Shown here piece by piece: positions 1-12,620 of a stretch of 64,000 nucleotides of DNA. Made by a program: the position numbers and the translations under genes. The notes under the pieces were generated by a model, which worked only from the letters and a program-made list of their open reading frames with translations, did not search any database and was not told where the DNA came from. Each line of letters begins with the position of its first letter. Positions within the stretch are counted from its first letter, which is position 1. This DNA comes from Pyrocephalus nanus (Eukaryota; Chordata; Aves; Passeriformes; Tyrannidae), in NCBI GenBank assembly GCA_038380795.1, contig CM076269.1, positions 1,302,001-1,366,000 on the forward strand. Direction: 5' to 3'.

Positions 1-1808
1 GTAACTGACAAGTACAAGTTACTTTGATTTTTAAATTTGTTAGTATAAACAGAACAATTTGAAACTTAAAATTCGAGTGCTGTAACGTTGTCAGAAATGT
101 ATTCCAGGTACTTTTGGAAAGCTAATCTTGACAAAATGAGAACTGACCTTGTACTGTGCTAAATGTTCCAGGGGAATATGATTCCAGCTAAATTTCTCTG
201 ACCAAGGGTACTATAACTAAGGAGAGTTCTTGAAGTTCCCATCACCGAAGCACAGGAACTGCTGGGAAATCAGAAGCCAGGAAAAAGAGATAAAGTAGAG
301 ACTTTTCATCATTCAACACGCAGAGCAAGGAATCTGATGCTGTTTGTTGGCTGACAAACTCAGTTCTCAGCTTTTGGAAAAAAGCAGAACTTTGGGGCAG
401 GATTAAGCTGATCTGCCTGAGCGTGGAGTGATGAGCTCTGACTGACACAGCACGGGGCTGAATGGTGTTTATGTAAAGCAAACAAATTGTTAGGAGTTTT
501 TGCAGTTACCATCATTTTACTTGCAGTTATTAGAAATTTTTTTTTTCCACGCTGGCTTGAGGGATTCACTCTATTCTGTTTGTTTTCTTGTTCTCTGTTC
601 CTTGTTTCTGTTTTGTACCTCTGGAATAGTTAGCAGAGACACAGATGACAGGGAATGAAAATGCACATTGACCTTAGCAGCTCTTGGAAGCAGCAGTGAG
701 GGGTGGCACATCAGCTGAAGAGAAGATCTGGAGTCAGGTAGTGATCCACGAGGAGTGACAGGGGATGAGCTGGATGATTTGGGGTCTCTTGGCATCCTAC
801 AAAGAGAAATCCAACTGAGGATGATGTCCCAGTTGCTAAATTTTTTTTTTTTTTTTTTTTTAAATAAGTGTACTTTACCAAATCTGGATACCAAGGAAAA
901 CCACCCACCCACCCAAGTGGTGAATATACATTTATCAAAGGTTTCCCCAGGGCTGTGTGTATAGCAGGAGCCTGCCCCATGCAGCAGACACCTCCAGCAC
1001 TCCTGCACTCCCACCACCCTGGAGCAAACACAAGCCCCAGCCCTGTGTGTACACAGAAGTCTGAACAGATTATCTTACCCAGAGACAGCCAGCAGAAAAC
1101 AAACAAGCAGAAATTAGGATAAAAGAGATCAATGCACAGCAAGGCAAGGGGGAAAGTTAGCATCTAAATCTCAGATTGCTGACAAGTGGCAGATTCACGG
1201 CCCTTGCCGAGGAGAAAGAGCTGGTTCAGCACCTGCAAAGAGAGCGCAGGCAGGAATGGCATTTACACTGCAGCTCACCCAGCCATCCTGCCAGGGTGGA
1301 TTATTGCACTCCGATGAAAACAAACACCGGGCCAGCCCCGGGACTGCCAAGTGCTCTGCAGAGGAAATTGGGAATGTGAGGATGGCAAATACAGCGGGTC
1401 CCACCCGGCAGTGACGAGCACAGCACACGAACAGCGACCTGGTGTGCTGTTCAGACAGTCCTGAGCAGCCACCCCAGAGCCCTGCCATCCCCTTTTCCAA
1501 GGGAATTTTCTGAAGGGTTATAGAAATGTGTGTACATCAGAGAAAAATCTATCAGCACTTCTTTAGGTAAAAAACATTGCCTTATGCATTCCTCTGGAGT
1601 CCTTAAAGAAAAATAGAAATTAAAAGAAATGTACCAGATTCCACATTGCAGCTCTTTTCCTCAATGGTCCTAGTGGCATGAACTTCTAAAACTTTAATTT
1701 ACCAGTCAGATATTGAACATACCTGAGGTCTTTTACAGTGAACTTGGTTACCCATGCCTTATTGACGTGGTAACCATGGCATCTTTGCTGTGATGAGGAA
1801 TTCCACTT
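1..1808. other. Non-coding stretch, no gene seen
   Basis: Ordinary vertebrate-like intergenic or intronic sequence. Short open frames occur on both strands but overlap each other and have no recognisable domain. A 22-base T run sits at 841-862 and a moderately GC-rich part at 960-1500 has no island-like CpG density. I see no repeat family, splice-bounded exon or RNA gene here. Confidence 0.6.
841..862. repeat. Homopolymer T22
   Basis: An uninterrupted run of 22 T. On the minus strand it reads as poly(A), so it could be the tail of a lost retroelement or processed copy, but no element body is recognisable beside it. Replication slippage is an equally good explanation. Confidence 0.9.
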
Positions 1809-2156
<348 letters not shown>

Positions 2157-3430
2157 TTCTATTTTGCCACTACACAGATTCCCACAATGTGATAATACAC
2201 AGAATATATGATGAAACTCGACAGGACATCGAGCTTACTGCACAAGTGTGGACAGCTGAAAAGGCAAGAAATAAAACAGTTGTCACTGGGCTGTTTCACC
2301 TTAACACCATACAAAAAAAAGCACTGTTGTTAATTGGTCCAACTCTTCAACTGCACAATCCCAGAGTATTAATGCTACACGTGAAAACTGTAAACCTCCA
2401 GCCTTGCTGGGCAGGTGAAATATCTGACTGTACAGCAGGCTGTTTGGGTGGAGAAATGATTTCAGTGTCTGAAATCTCACACACGTAATAAATACTTACA
2501 TAATGCTCTGCTGTTTTCTTTTGTGCTCTAATGTTGTTTGTTGTTTGTTGTACTAAAATGGCAGTTAATTCTGGTGGTACACAGAAGGTGCAGAATAGCC
2601 AGGGAAACCGTGTGAGAAATGGCTGGGCAGTAAGTGCTCTCCTTGAGCTTTCCACACACATTCCATTACAGAAGAAATATTAAATCTGAAACAACCCTTT
2701 AAAAAAGGAAAACCTAAACACTTCTTAGGTATACCATCTTAAAGAGTAACTTATCTGTGAAGAATTGCATTTTCACTCTGGCAAGGCTTACTTCAATCTC
2801 ACCATTTATAGCAATAATGTATTTTTCAGTAATACCCAGCCATGAGCTCCTCTGATATCGAGTGTACAAACAGGCTGGGCCAAGAATGATACTGATAATA
2901 TAATGCCAGTGTGCTAGCCACAGCTATTTATCCTTACTATTAATCAGCTTATATGATTTTTACACATTCACAAGGGGGTTTTTTTTCACAATAATAACGA
3001 AATCCATATTTGACTTCAGGTTTAGGTTCTGAATTAAAATATAAATGTAACAAGGTGCTTAAAAAGCCCTTTGGTATCAGTCACTCAATTTTTTCTCCAA
3101 CAATTATCGAGTAAAGGACATTACAGAATGGGTAACAGTATCTTCTGTACAGTTTAGCCCAACCTAAAGGATTTTTTTTTCTAGGCCCCTTGCATTTCAT
3201 ATTTTTCTACATACTTCTTCATGACTAATTGGGGTAACATAAGCTTGCTCTCTTCTGGATATTATTCACTGTCAGCTTTCTCCCTTGAACAAACCCATCT
3301 CTTGAAAACTTACTTACATAGCACACAGCAGGAGAAATGGAGGAGAAGCAATCACTGTCCAGAGAGAGGGGGGAAAGTGGAGGCTGAATGAAAAATAGAT
3401 AGATATGAATCACACATGCCAGATGCCGGA
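2157..3430. other. Non-coding stretch, no gene seen
   Basis: AT-rich unique-looking sequence. Short stop-interrupted frames only. The piece around 2800-3000 has dispersed TAAT and GATA-like words but no clear block boundaries. I see no transposon or RNA gene. Confidence 0.55.
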
Positions 3431-4110
3431 GTAAAGCCTGTTTATCCCTAATAAGTTGGCGGAGTTGCAGAGCAGAGTTTATCCGTGTGAATATAGGATT
3501 CTCCTAGCGCTGCCAAGGTCAGTGATAAGGGATGGTGATCAGCTCAGCAGACGCCGCTTGTGCGAGCTGGAGCTGCCCGGGGACTGCCGTAACCTCTGCA
3601 CCCAATTTCTCCCCCAGCCCACCAAACATTTCAGAAATGAGAACACCGGTAACGCGGGCCGTGTGTTCTTTGTTCACCACCTCCCCAAGTGAGCTCTTGC
3701 TTCCCTCTTATTTCGTGTTTTCTGTCTGCCCCGGGTTCCTCAAGGATGGATGTGGAATTGCGGTTTGGATGACAGATCGGGGCAGTGCCTTCCAAACCTG
3801 CGGGATCCTCGGGGTGTGCAGAGCAGGGGCAGGATGGAGTGCTGAGCTTTTAATGGATGGTTAAGAAGGAATGAAAGGAGAATCAGCTTATCTCGGGGTG
3901 CCCTCTGGGCTACATTGTTTTCAAATAGCTTTTAGCTGGGACTCCTTTTTTCCGGGGTTATATATTGTTGAAGTGATTACCTCGGGAAACAGGAGTGTTT
4001 CACACCCCCCTTCGGACACCACAGCTGATGCCACAACTCTGAATTGTGTTAAACCCAGTTTGCACTGCACTGATAATGCCAGAACGCGCTGCCGAGCTCT
4101 GCTATGACAA
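3431..4110. promoter_or_regulatory. CpG-richer patch, candidate regulatory element
   Basis: Compared with its AT-rich surroundings this patch holds many more CpG dinucleotides, especially at 3460-3800 and near 4085-4095, and has GATA-type words such as TGATAAGG near 3523 and a TTATC near 3889. It has no supported open frame and no recognisable transposon. Local CpG retention in bird intergenic DNA often marks enhancers or minor promoters, so the regulatory call is an inference. An old decayed GC-rich repeat is the alternative. Confidence 0.3.
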
Positions 4111-5940
4111 AAAGCCTCATATTCCATCTCTCAGCAAAAAAAAGGTGGCTCACACTGATCCCCCAGCGCAATCTGTGTGTCTGGCTCCTGGATAACCTGG
4201 CCAAGAAGAAGGAAATGTGGGGATTTGCGGTGTTCCTTGGGACTTGCAGTCCACCCCGAGGACCTTATCCACTGCTCCACTAAGGACATGACTTTTTAGA
4301 TTTCTAGACCTGACATAAGCTGCATAAAATGGTTCCTTTTTCACAGTCAAAGGATCACTTCAATTATATTTATGCAACACCCACACACGAAATTATTTTG
4401 CTGGACAAAGTGATCTGTGGCAATCTGAAATTATCCAGCTATTAAACTGAGTATTAACTTGAACTTAAAAGCATTTCTGGTCTAAAAATACGGTGTGCTG
4501 AGTTAAAAGGGTGAAGTTAGGAAAGATCATTCCCATAAAGGGCAACTTTCAGAGAAGAACTGAGGGTTTGCAGCAGACCCAGAACATTGTTACGGTCAAC
4601 AGAAAGTCTGCCATAAAACCCAGGGACCTTTCCCCTGTGGTTTCTGGGAAGGAGACTGCACTTAGCCTTGCCCCCACTGAGTGCACAGGATGGTCACCTT
4701 CTGGACATTCTAAACCTTTGAGATTTGTAGGAAGTTTCTGAGCTGCTTCTGTGGAGTTTTCACAGACTGAAGGTAGACGGGGTGTCCCTATTCCACCAGC
4801 CCCTCACCTCCTTCAGCAAGTCAGAGCCTTGGGGTGCAGAGACATTTGATTTGGAGAGGTGGGATGTGTGTGAATGTGTGACCCTGTGTCCTTAGGAATT
4901 CTTAGCAGCCTTAGGGACCTTTGATACGCTGTGGACAGTAAATGTTTACCAAGAGCTGGTTTGCTCCTGAGCAGATGGTTCCCCAGACTAGTAATGAAAA
5001 AAAATTGTTTAAATAAAGTAAGAAATATCAAAGTGCTTATTCGAGGCAAAATTGAACAACTTTGTTATTTTTAGTTTTCGCATTCCATTCCTTTGGTATC
5101 ATATCAATTCTTACCTTGCTTATTTTCTTGTCCAGCCTAAATTTTGACTTCTGAAGTTGCTTATTGCCCAGGGAATTCAAGGAAAGGATGTGGTCTACAA
5201 TTCACACCAAGAGACAAGCTCTTATCCTAGTCCCATCTCTTACAATGACCACCCTCCTTAAAATTGAAAAAGCTAAAACCAGGGACCTTAAAAATTGTCA
5301 ACATCTTCTGAACCAGGTATCTCTATTTATCTAGGTTAAAATGGTCCAACTTCCACTGAAGTCAACAAAAGGAATCCTCTTGATTTTGGGTCATGTCCCA
5401 GACACATTTGACAGTAATATTTAGACAAATATATGAGCTCAATAAAACTGCTGTGCTTTTTGTGGTTTGCCCAGATCAGCTGACGTTTTATGCAAAGTAT
5501 TTTGGATAGGCAAGGACTTCACCTGCTTCTGTCAGTCAGCATTTTCTGGCCACAAATTTAATAATGCCTTTTGCAAGTGATTTTAACTGGTATTAACAAA
5601 ATCATTGCTTTAACTCACTGAAAGTTTGTATTCTGTGGCTGCTCTTTGCTGACTACATTAACCAAGTTCATCAAGACAGGGATCTTGAAGTTCCAGTGTG
5701 TCTCTCCAGTTTTATTCCTATCTGTGACATCAGTGTTTAACTCCAGGGAACTCAACTTTTGAGTAGCAAAAATATTTACAGTTCATATGCCATGACTTTT
5801 TTTTTTTTTTTGCAGCAGAGACTGTGGAAATCTGGAGGAATAAACAACAGAGCACTAAACTAGAGATTTTAGCTGTTTATTACACATATTCCTTTTCAAC
5901 TGGCCATTTAAACAGCTGATATACCAGAAAACTAAACCAT
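4111..5940. other. Non-coding stretch, no gene seen
   Basis: Unique-looking AT-rich sequence with a T15 run at 5797-5811. No frame, repeat family or RNA gene can be supported. Confidence 0.55.
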
Positions 5941-6100
5941 TGCATAGATAGATATGTATGTATACAAACACCCACACATATACATGTGATATGTGTATAT
6001 AAGTATAATTTCTGGTTTTCTGTACCTACTGCAGGCAGTTTACATGAGTATCTGAGTGTTTATACACACCTACAAACACATGTACACACACCCTCCATGC
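5941..6100. repeat. Low-complexity TA/TG/CA sequence
   Basis: The sequence consists of alternating purine-pyrimidine words (GATA, TATG, CACA, TGTA) in a degenerate microsatellite pattern. It resembles a decayed (TG)n/(TATG)n array. Confidence 0.6.
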
Positions 6101-6800
6101 AGCCTCTCAAATGCTTCCTCCTCTCCTTGAAGCTTTACAAGAAGGTAGATTTTTTTTTTTTTTCCATGACATTTCATTAAAAATGTTTCCTTGGAAGGTG
6201 GTCAAGAGTAAAGTCATGTTTTTTGCTTGGCAGCAAAAGCAGTGCAGCAGGTACCGTGCTGCAGCTAAAGAGCATCACAATCTGCTTTACTACAGCTGCT
6301 GGTAGCAGTCACAGACTACCACACCACGGGATAAATCACTGGGATTCCTTCCATGGCTTTTGATTTCCCATTTTTTTCCTTCTCTCTCTCTCCCAGTTTC
6401 AGGCGATGTTCCTTTTCAGAGTGGATAAAAAAAAGAGCAATGGGAAGTATAATTAGGTTATTAGGAAGGAAATCTTTGACTGAAATAGTGTTCTTGTTTT
6501 TGCCTAGAAACTTGTTTTCCCAGAGTCTGGTACTGCAGTTAAAGAGCAGCAGATCTCATTAAAAATGAAGTTTGGGTGACTGTCATTTGTTAGGAACACG
6601 ACAGCAAAACAACTGACCTTCAGTGACTATTCAGGTCAGTAGATGAGCATCACAGTCTTGCTTTGGAAAAGTGATCCATTTTGCTGTTCAAATAAGCTTT
6701 ACCAGGGCTCCAGTTTTTAGAATACGTTTCCCATGATTAGGACTAACTGAAAGCAGTCAGCAGAGGCTTTTTAAAGATGTGTTTTAGGCGGTGTAGCACC
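6101..6800. other. Non-coding stretch with short related segments
   Basis: A T14 run lies at 6150-6163. Three short segments share the phrase GAGCATCACA or GCAGxTAAAGAGC (6261-6290, 6534-6560, 6643-6667), suggesting either old local duplication or a recurring motif. A short inverted repeat, GCAGCA and TGCTGC around GGTACCG, lies near 6244-6262. No gene is supported. Confidence 0.4.
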
Positions 6801-7700
6801 AGTACATTCTGATGTCCCTTATGTTAGCATTTCTGAGCAGGTAGGAGAGTTCTACTTTAATTATTTATTCTTCTCCTCAAAAATCCTAGCCTCTCTTTTT
6901 ATTAAATATTAAAATGCACGAAATTTTTGAAAGGCGCTGTTTTCATTGATAATGGGGGCTCTCTGAATTACTTTTAACTAACTTACTAATTGAAAGCCGA
7001 GTTTGAGAAAGGTGAGCTGAGCATCTTCTGGGAATGGGATTGTAACAGTGTTTTTCAAGGTTACTTTCTCTTCATTAAAAACTCTGTAAAATAATAATGA
7101 AGAGGAAACCATCTCATTAAGGAAAGAATAAGATCACTCGTCGGTTTTACTGCTCCTCTCATCTAACTTTATATCAGTAGGAGTAGAGCAGAGCCTCGCA
7201 TTTCTTAAGAATTCTTTGCCCCACATTCACTGTAAACAGAGAGGAGCCATAATTATACTTCATTTGATCCATATCAAAGCTACTGATCCATGTATCAATT
7301 TACATAAAGCACATAAAACACTTTTGCTTTTCACCCTTACTTCGCCACTTTCTAACGAAAGTTTTCCTTTGCAGACTTCATTTGAATATAAAAATCTCCC
7401 GGTGAAATTTGCGATGTTAAACAAACCATACCAGTCATTCAACTTTTTAATTAAGGATTCAGCGTTCCATCCCTTTTCAGACATTAAAATTCAGGTGCAG
7501 TCATTAATCTTTCTAAATGAATTCACCTGTGGCTAATACTGATGTATTTTCTATGAGGCTTGTCATGGACTGCATACTGCATGCATAACCACTCTACAGT
7601 TAATTACACAAGGGATTATCGTTAGTGTCATAAAGATAAAGCCTTGCTAGAAGCATTACAGACATTTTTTTTTTTGAGAAATGACTTATTTAATTTTTGT
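6801..7700. promoter_or_regulatory. CNE-like AT-rich block
   Basis: This block is unique, AT-rich and complex in word content, with TAATTA/TAATTG words, isolated CpGs and GATA-type motifs (GATTATCG and GATAAAG near 7615-7640). No transposon is recognisable and the block is unusually free of homopolymers before 7660. An open frame of 106 codons lies at 7216-7536 and an antisense frame at 7260-7484; both are AT-driven and resemble no known protein. These traits resemble vertebrate conserved non-coding elements, but conservation cannot be measured here. Confidence 0.35.
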
Positions 7701-9865
7701 TAACAGCTACCTAAGTATTTAAGAACAATAAAAGTTTGTTTATATCGTGGAAGAGCGAATGGCAAAGTTCAGAGGACTCTCAGAATGAGAAATCATGTCC
7801 AGAGCAGCTGACCACCTCTTTCTTGTTTTCCCACCTACTCCACTAAGCAGCAAGACAGAAGATAATGCCAATACCACAGTCCTCTTCAGGTTCATATGTT
7901 AGAGCTCTGTGTCAAGTATTCCTCTCTTAAGGAGATGAATAGCACAGCTTATGAGAACTGTAACCTACAGCTCTCCACACCAGTCTGCCTATGAAGAGAA
8001 AAGTTCAAAGGAACAAAGCAATCTCCGAAGAGCAAGCAGGGGATTTTACAGGACAGTTCATGAAAACATTGATGGGGCAGTGTTACAGCACAAAAAAAAC
8101 CAAAAACACAAGAAAAAAACCAAAAAAACCCCCAACATAGAGAATAGCATATAAACCTTTGGGTTTATGGTAGTCTAAGATTTGAATTTATTAATGAGAT
8201 ACTATAAATTAGAAATGCAATCTCGTCTAAAACCGTTGTGCCTCGTGGCAGGCAGCAAGGTGCTGGTGAAAGGCTGGCAGAATTCAGCACGTCTGGAAAG
8301 CTCTTCCCATCAGCTGGGCCCGCAGGCAGCACCCCTGTTCCAACCTGAGCAGGCTTGTCTGAGCCAGCCAGGGACCTGAGCAACACGGAGCAAACACGGA
8401 ATAAACGTGTACCAAAAAAAAAACCAGCACAACAACTTCGCTTGGAACACGACACGGCGGAGAAAGGGATCTCATTTTCAAGCCCGTTGCGTCTGTTTTA
8501 AATTAACTGCAGCTGATTTACTTCTGATTAGAAGACAATCCCCAAGATGTTATTAAATTATTAAGGAATTTGGAATTATATACATCAGTGAAAAGCAGAA
8601 GGAGGAAAAGAATAACATTGGGAAAGTCTCAAACTGGACAGAAGTGTGACAAAACCATCTTTAAAATAGGAACTAATGAAACTAAAAATTTCATTGTTAT
8701 TTCCTCGTAACTATGGGGTGGAAAAGAGGAGAAATGGAAGTGGGACACTAAAACTCTGTTATTTTTCTGAGTCATACATTAAATATGTTCCACTCAACAA
8801 TGAGTAATTTTTAGTCTGAGTGGCTCTGTAGCACAAAATAAATAAACAGAACCAATCAGAAGCCTGATGTTATTATTGACCATGTGAGATTCAGAGGAGT
8901 TGTTTTTTTGTTTGGATTTTTTTTTTTTAAATTTCCTGTAGTTTTGAACACCTGAAAGCTGAGGGCCAGTGGAACAGAACCACCCACTTGAAACCTTTTT
9001 TTTTTTTTTTTCCACACTTTGCTTTCCTGTCTGTCAAATCCCTTGGGGCTTGCTTCTATAAACAATAGCAGATAATTAGATTTATGCATGTAATTTGACT
9101 TAAACTGATTTTAGTGGTTATCCAGTGATGTTGTAGAAGCTGCCAAGCCAGTCAGTGGACACATAAGCACCAGAAACTTCACAAATGTCATGAAACAACC
9201 AACCATCTTTTTCTACATGTAGCTTTGAGGTGCCAAGAAAAAAGCCCCTCTGTAAATTAAGGCACTTCATTTATATAAGAAACTTAAATTTAATTAAATG
9301 TTGAGTTTTCCTCATGTAGCCTGCCCTGACCTATCTAGTCAATTCTATTTTTCATTGTTAAACTATCAACATTACTTGGATGGTGCTCAGAAAATGGCAG
9401 CAAATCTGTTATGAATTCACCACATTTTTGAATCTGGGGGTAGGAATCGAAGCTGAAACAATTCTTGGGAAAGGGGCTGTGATACATTTGGGCAAAAAGG
9501 GTGCAGCTCTTGCTGGGGTAGAAGAGCTGCCAGTGAATATTAAAGTTAATTTGGAAAGTAACCTCTTTTCTTGCCTGAGGTCCCTGATAATCACCAAAAC
9601 ACACCAAAGTACTGCTGTTTCTAGGTTGCCAGTGGAATAAACTCCCTGTTATACAAAAAAAACCCCAATAAAACAGTTGTCTCCAGGTAGCCTTTCACCC
9701 AAAATACTGTGCCTATGATATTTTCATTCAAAATGAATGGAATTCATTCCTAATTGATTCAATACGATAATAGTCACCACCAAAATATAGTGAAGGCAAA
9801 AAAACTCCCAGGTCAAGAAAACCCTCAGTCCATGACTTTCACTTTGTTTTCTCTCTGTTTCCTGG
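7701..9865. other. Non-coding stretch with poly-T runs
   Basis: Mostly unique sequence. A small moderately CpG-bearing piece lies at 8215-8490, and T12 (8917-8928) and T16 (8996-9011) runs follow. The part at 8495-8585 is AT-rich with TGATTA and TTATTAA words and could be a small CNE. No gene or repeat family is supported. Confidence 0.5.
8996..9011. repeat. Homopolymer T16
   Basis: An uninterrupted T run preceded by a second T-rich run at 8917-8928. No retroelement body is visible on either side. Confidence 0.9.
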
Positions 9866-9888
9866 GTTTAGGGGAAAAAACCCTAAAC
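9866..9888. other. Perfect 8-bp hairpin
   Basis: GTTTAGGG at 9866-9873 pairs exactly with CCCTAAAC at 9881-9888 across a 7-base GAAAAAA loop. The arms resemble the telomere unit, but only one unit per arm is present, so this is not telomeric DNA. Function is unknown. Confidence 0.6.
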
Positions 9889-11714
9889 AAACAATCAATA
9901 TTGTAGTAAAAACTAAAGAAACTTCAGGCACCTTTAATGCTTTACCCTTTGCCTTTTGTTCTGGGGCAAGGCACCCAGGACAACTGCATTCTCTAGGTTC
10001 CCCTTGGGAGAAAGAACAGTAAGATGTTGTATTTTGTTATTGGAGAATATCTTAGGCATGCTGCAGGAAACAAACAGCGCTGGCACCGTCTGTTATTTAT
10101 TCCATTCTGAGGACGAATTTGGTGCTAATGAGGTTGAGGGGCTGATAGCAAAGTCTGGAGTCAGGCACAGCATGGGCAGGTGCTCTGAAAGCTTCTTCAA
10201 ACAGCTCTGTCAGCAAGTGCACTTTAATCCTGCTTTGCAATATCCCTGCTTGCCATCAAAGTGCCAGTTCCTGCCAGGTGTGAGTGCCCTCGGCTCTCAG
10301 CGATGACAACAGCAGCAGAGCTGAGCTCAGGGCTCGGCAGAACCAGGATCAAGGATTCAAACTCTGGTGCAGGGCTGGAAATGAAACCAAAAATCAACTT
10401 TGTCAAATGCAGACATTTGTCCTAAGGACAAGACTTTGGCTCTGAAAAAATCTTTCATTAGCGGTGCAGCCAGTGCTGAGATTCGGATTCTCCAGAGGTC
10501 AGCTCACTGCAGGTAACTGTTATAATATTTGCTATTCTACAGACACCTAAATGACATAAAAATTAAATATTAGAGCAATTGTTAACCATATGATAACTAA
10601 CCATACCGTGAGATTTGGATGATTTCTTGCAGAAAGGATTCTGAGAAGTGCAGTGTATGCAAGGGTAACTCAGAGCTCAGGGGCCCTGCAATTTTTGGCC
10701 TGTGTAAAACATGCACATATTTAGATGTTCGGTTTTTACCGTCTAACAGAATCCAAGCCCATCACTTCTGTGTGTTCAGACAAATCTTCTCTGCTTTATC
10801 AACCAAGCCCCTGGGACTGAAGGCCCCCAAATCCTCCCAGGATTGTGTGCAGCTCTGGGACCTGCAGGTAGGACAGCCTGGATTTCTGGGGATTGGTTGA
10901 TCTGGGTTGTCCAAGACAACAGGATTTCAAACTGAAGCATCTTCCAGGTCTGGACATCTCTCAGTGTTTTCTCTTCGTGGATTCTCTGATGCCTCATGCA
11001 GGCTTTGTGTGATCTGTCCCTCTCAGGAGCTGCTATCAGAACCTCTCTTCTACCTGGCCCCTTCCCATCACAAGACCTGGATTAAGTGACTTTTTCCAGC
11101 CATTATGCAAACATCTGCCTGTTTCAATCAGATCTGCCAGGAAGGGTTCAAAAAGACATGTATACAAATGTAACTGCTCTACAATCCTTTGACTCAGAAA
11201 CAAGACCAAAGAGCGAGCTGTTTATTTAGGATTTTGCCTTACAAGGTGCACAAGACCTCATGGAACAGCAATAACTTCAGGAAAGAGGAACAAAGCTGGA
11301 ATTAAGTGCGGGAGTGCAGAAAACCATAAACTTATGGTTTATACCTTTTGGATCAAATAACAGAAAAGGAAGGTGTTTAGAAAAAAAAATAAAACATTTG
11401 ATACAGTCAGGCTTGGTATGCTACATTGGAGGTCAATTATAAATCTCTGAAGACTGTATACAGAACCATATAAATGATGATATCATCCATGTAGAAGAAG
11501 GATTTAAAAAACCCCAAATGTTCCACCCTCACTCTCACGATAATGAATAGAAATAATGCAGCCTATCTGTCCTCCTATAACACAGAGGGGGATTCATTAT
11601 ATTAACTAGGATTTAATTTCTATTTTTGAGTAAACATACAGGTATGCACTGTAGTCACATTACTCAAGGCATGTATTTGTAGGCACTAACACAACCCCAA
11701 TGAAGCTTTCCTGT
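9889..11714. other. Non-coding stretch; small CNE-like part
   Basis: Unique sequence without supported frames. The part at about 10480-10630 is AT-rich with TAACCATA/TAACTA words and isolated CpGs and looks CNE-like. The remainder shows nothing I can name. Confidence 0.45.
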
Positions 11715-11716
11715 GG

Positions 11717-11823
11717 ACTGTACAAAGAAGACACAAGGACTGTGCAAAGAAGACACAAGGACTATGCAAAGAAGACACAAGGACTATGCAAAGAAGACAC
11801 AAGGACTATGCAAAGAAGACACA
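11717..11823 (+). repeat. 22-bp minisatellite, about 4.9 copies
   Basis: Units start at 11717, 11739, 11761, 11783 and 11805. The core of each unit is AAAGAAGACACAAGGACT, and variation is confined mostly to one or two bases (TGTACA, TGTGCA, TATGCA). Because 22 is not divisible by three, frames through the array shift with each copy, so the array is not a peptide repeat. The last unit breaks into CATTC and is followed by an inverted copy of its core. Confidence 0.95.
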
Positions 11824-11835
11824 TTCTTGTGTCTT
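11816..11835. other. Hairpin closing the 22-bp array
   Basis: AAGACACA (11816-11823) is followed after the loop TTCT by TGTGTCTT (11828-11835), its exact reverse complement. The downstream arm with its preceding C, CTTGTGTCTT, is also complementary to AAGACACAAG in every complete upstream unit, so the arm can pair with any copy. This arrangement could have seeded array growth through slipped-strand or hairpin intermediates. Confidence 0.7.
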
Positions 11836-11989
11836 ACTCTTGGCAGAATTGGAGTTTTATTACAGCTGGGTCACCAATGTACTGACAAGAGAGAGCCCAA
11901 CTCCATTATGACACACTAAATTACCAGTAAGGTTGACATAACCCTGCGATGCAGATCTTTGACCATTTTTAATAGCTAGATTATTATTC

Positions 11990-12140
11990 CATTACTCTTC
12001 CTAAACTCCGGTTAAATTTGGTTCCCGCGATTCGTTCGTATTAAATATCATTTACATAATTAATCTCAGTATAAATTTGCAGATTCCTGAAATGCAGTTT
12101 TTGTGATTCAGTAGTACAACTCTTGCTAAATTGAGAGTGT
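11990..12140. promoter_or_regulatory. CNE-like block
   Basis: An AT-rich block with four isolated CpGs (CTCCGG, CCGCGATTCGTTCG) next to TTTACATAATTAATC, a homeodomain-type core. Its neighbours lack CpG. Retained CpGs in AT-rich DNA together with TAATTA cores are typical of conserved enhancers, but this is an inference from composition only. Confidence 0.35.
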
Positions 12141-12558
12141 TATGCTTTAACTGGACTGGCAGCACTTCACAAAGCTTTCCCTTGCATTTTTGGACACGTG
12201 CTCCGTTTCAGCTCATGGCCAAGCTGGTTACTGGCCTGATGCAACAGCCATGAAAGGCTTCATTTCTCTTATTTATTGGTTCAGCAACCTGCCTCGTGGA
12301 GTATATTCACAGGATGTCACATTCTAACAAGTATGTAAGCAGGGAACGGAGTCAAATTCCACCAGACAAATTCCTTTTTATCACTGGGCTCCAAAGCTGA
12401 AAGCCCAGCAGGATCCATCCAGTTTACAAAAGCTCTTCCTCCTCGCATGCAGTGAGATGTCCCCACGTCATCCTTACCAAATGCCTTTTCCCTGGCTGCT
12501 CAGTTCATGTTTGTCACCGGGACACGGAAATGCAGGGTCTGAAGGGAGCAGGAGCAGC
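12141..12558. other. Non-coding stretch
   Basis: Moderate GC unique sequence with no supported frame, repeat family or RNA gene. Confidence 0.5.
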
Positions 12559-12609
12559 TTGGCATCGCTAATCTCTTGGCATCGCTAATCTCTTGGCATC
12601 GCTAATCTC
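12559..12609 (+). repeat. 17-bp tandem repeat, three perfect copies
   Basis: The unit TTGGCATCGCTAATCTC occurs three times head to tail (12559, 12576, 12593) with no mismatch, so it expanded recently. Each unit carries one CpG. The array ends at GTTACTGTAAC (12610-12620), an 11-base odd palindrome. Confidence 0.97.
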
Positions 12610-12620
12610 GTTACTGTAAC

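Noticed and set aside
11700..11919. Short repetitive peptides over the 22-bp array
   Set aside because: The unit is not a multiple of three, so frames rotate through the array; there is no sign of coding constraint.
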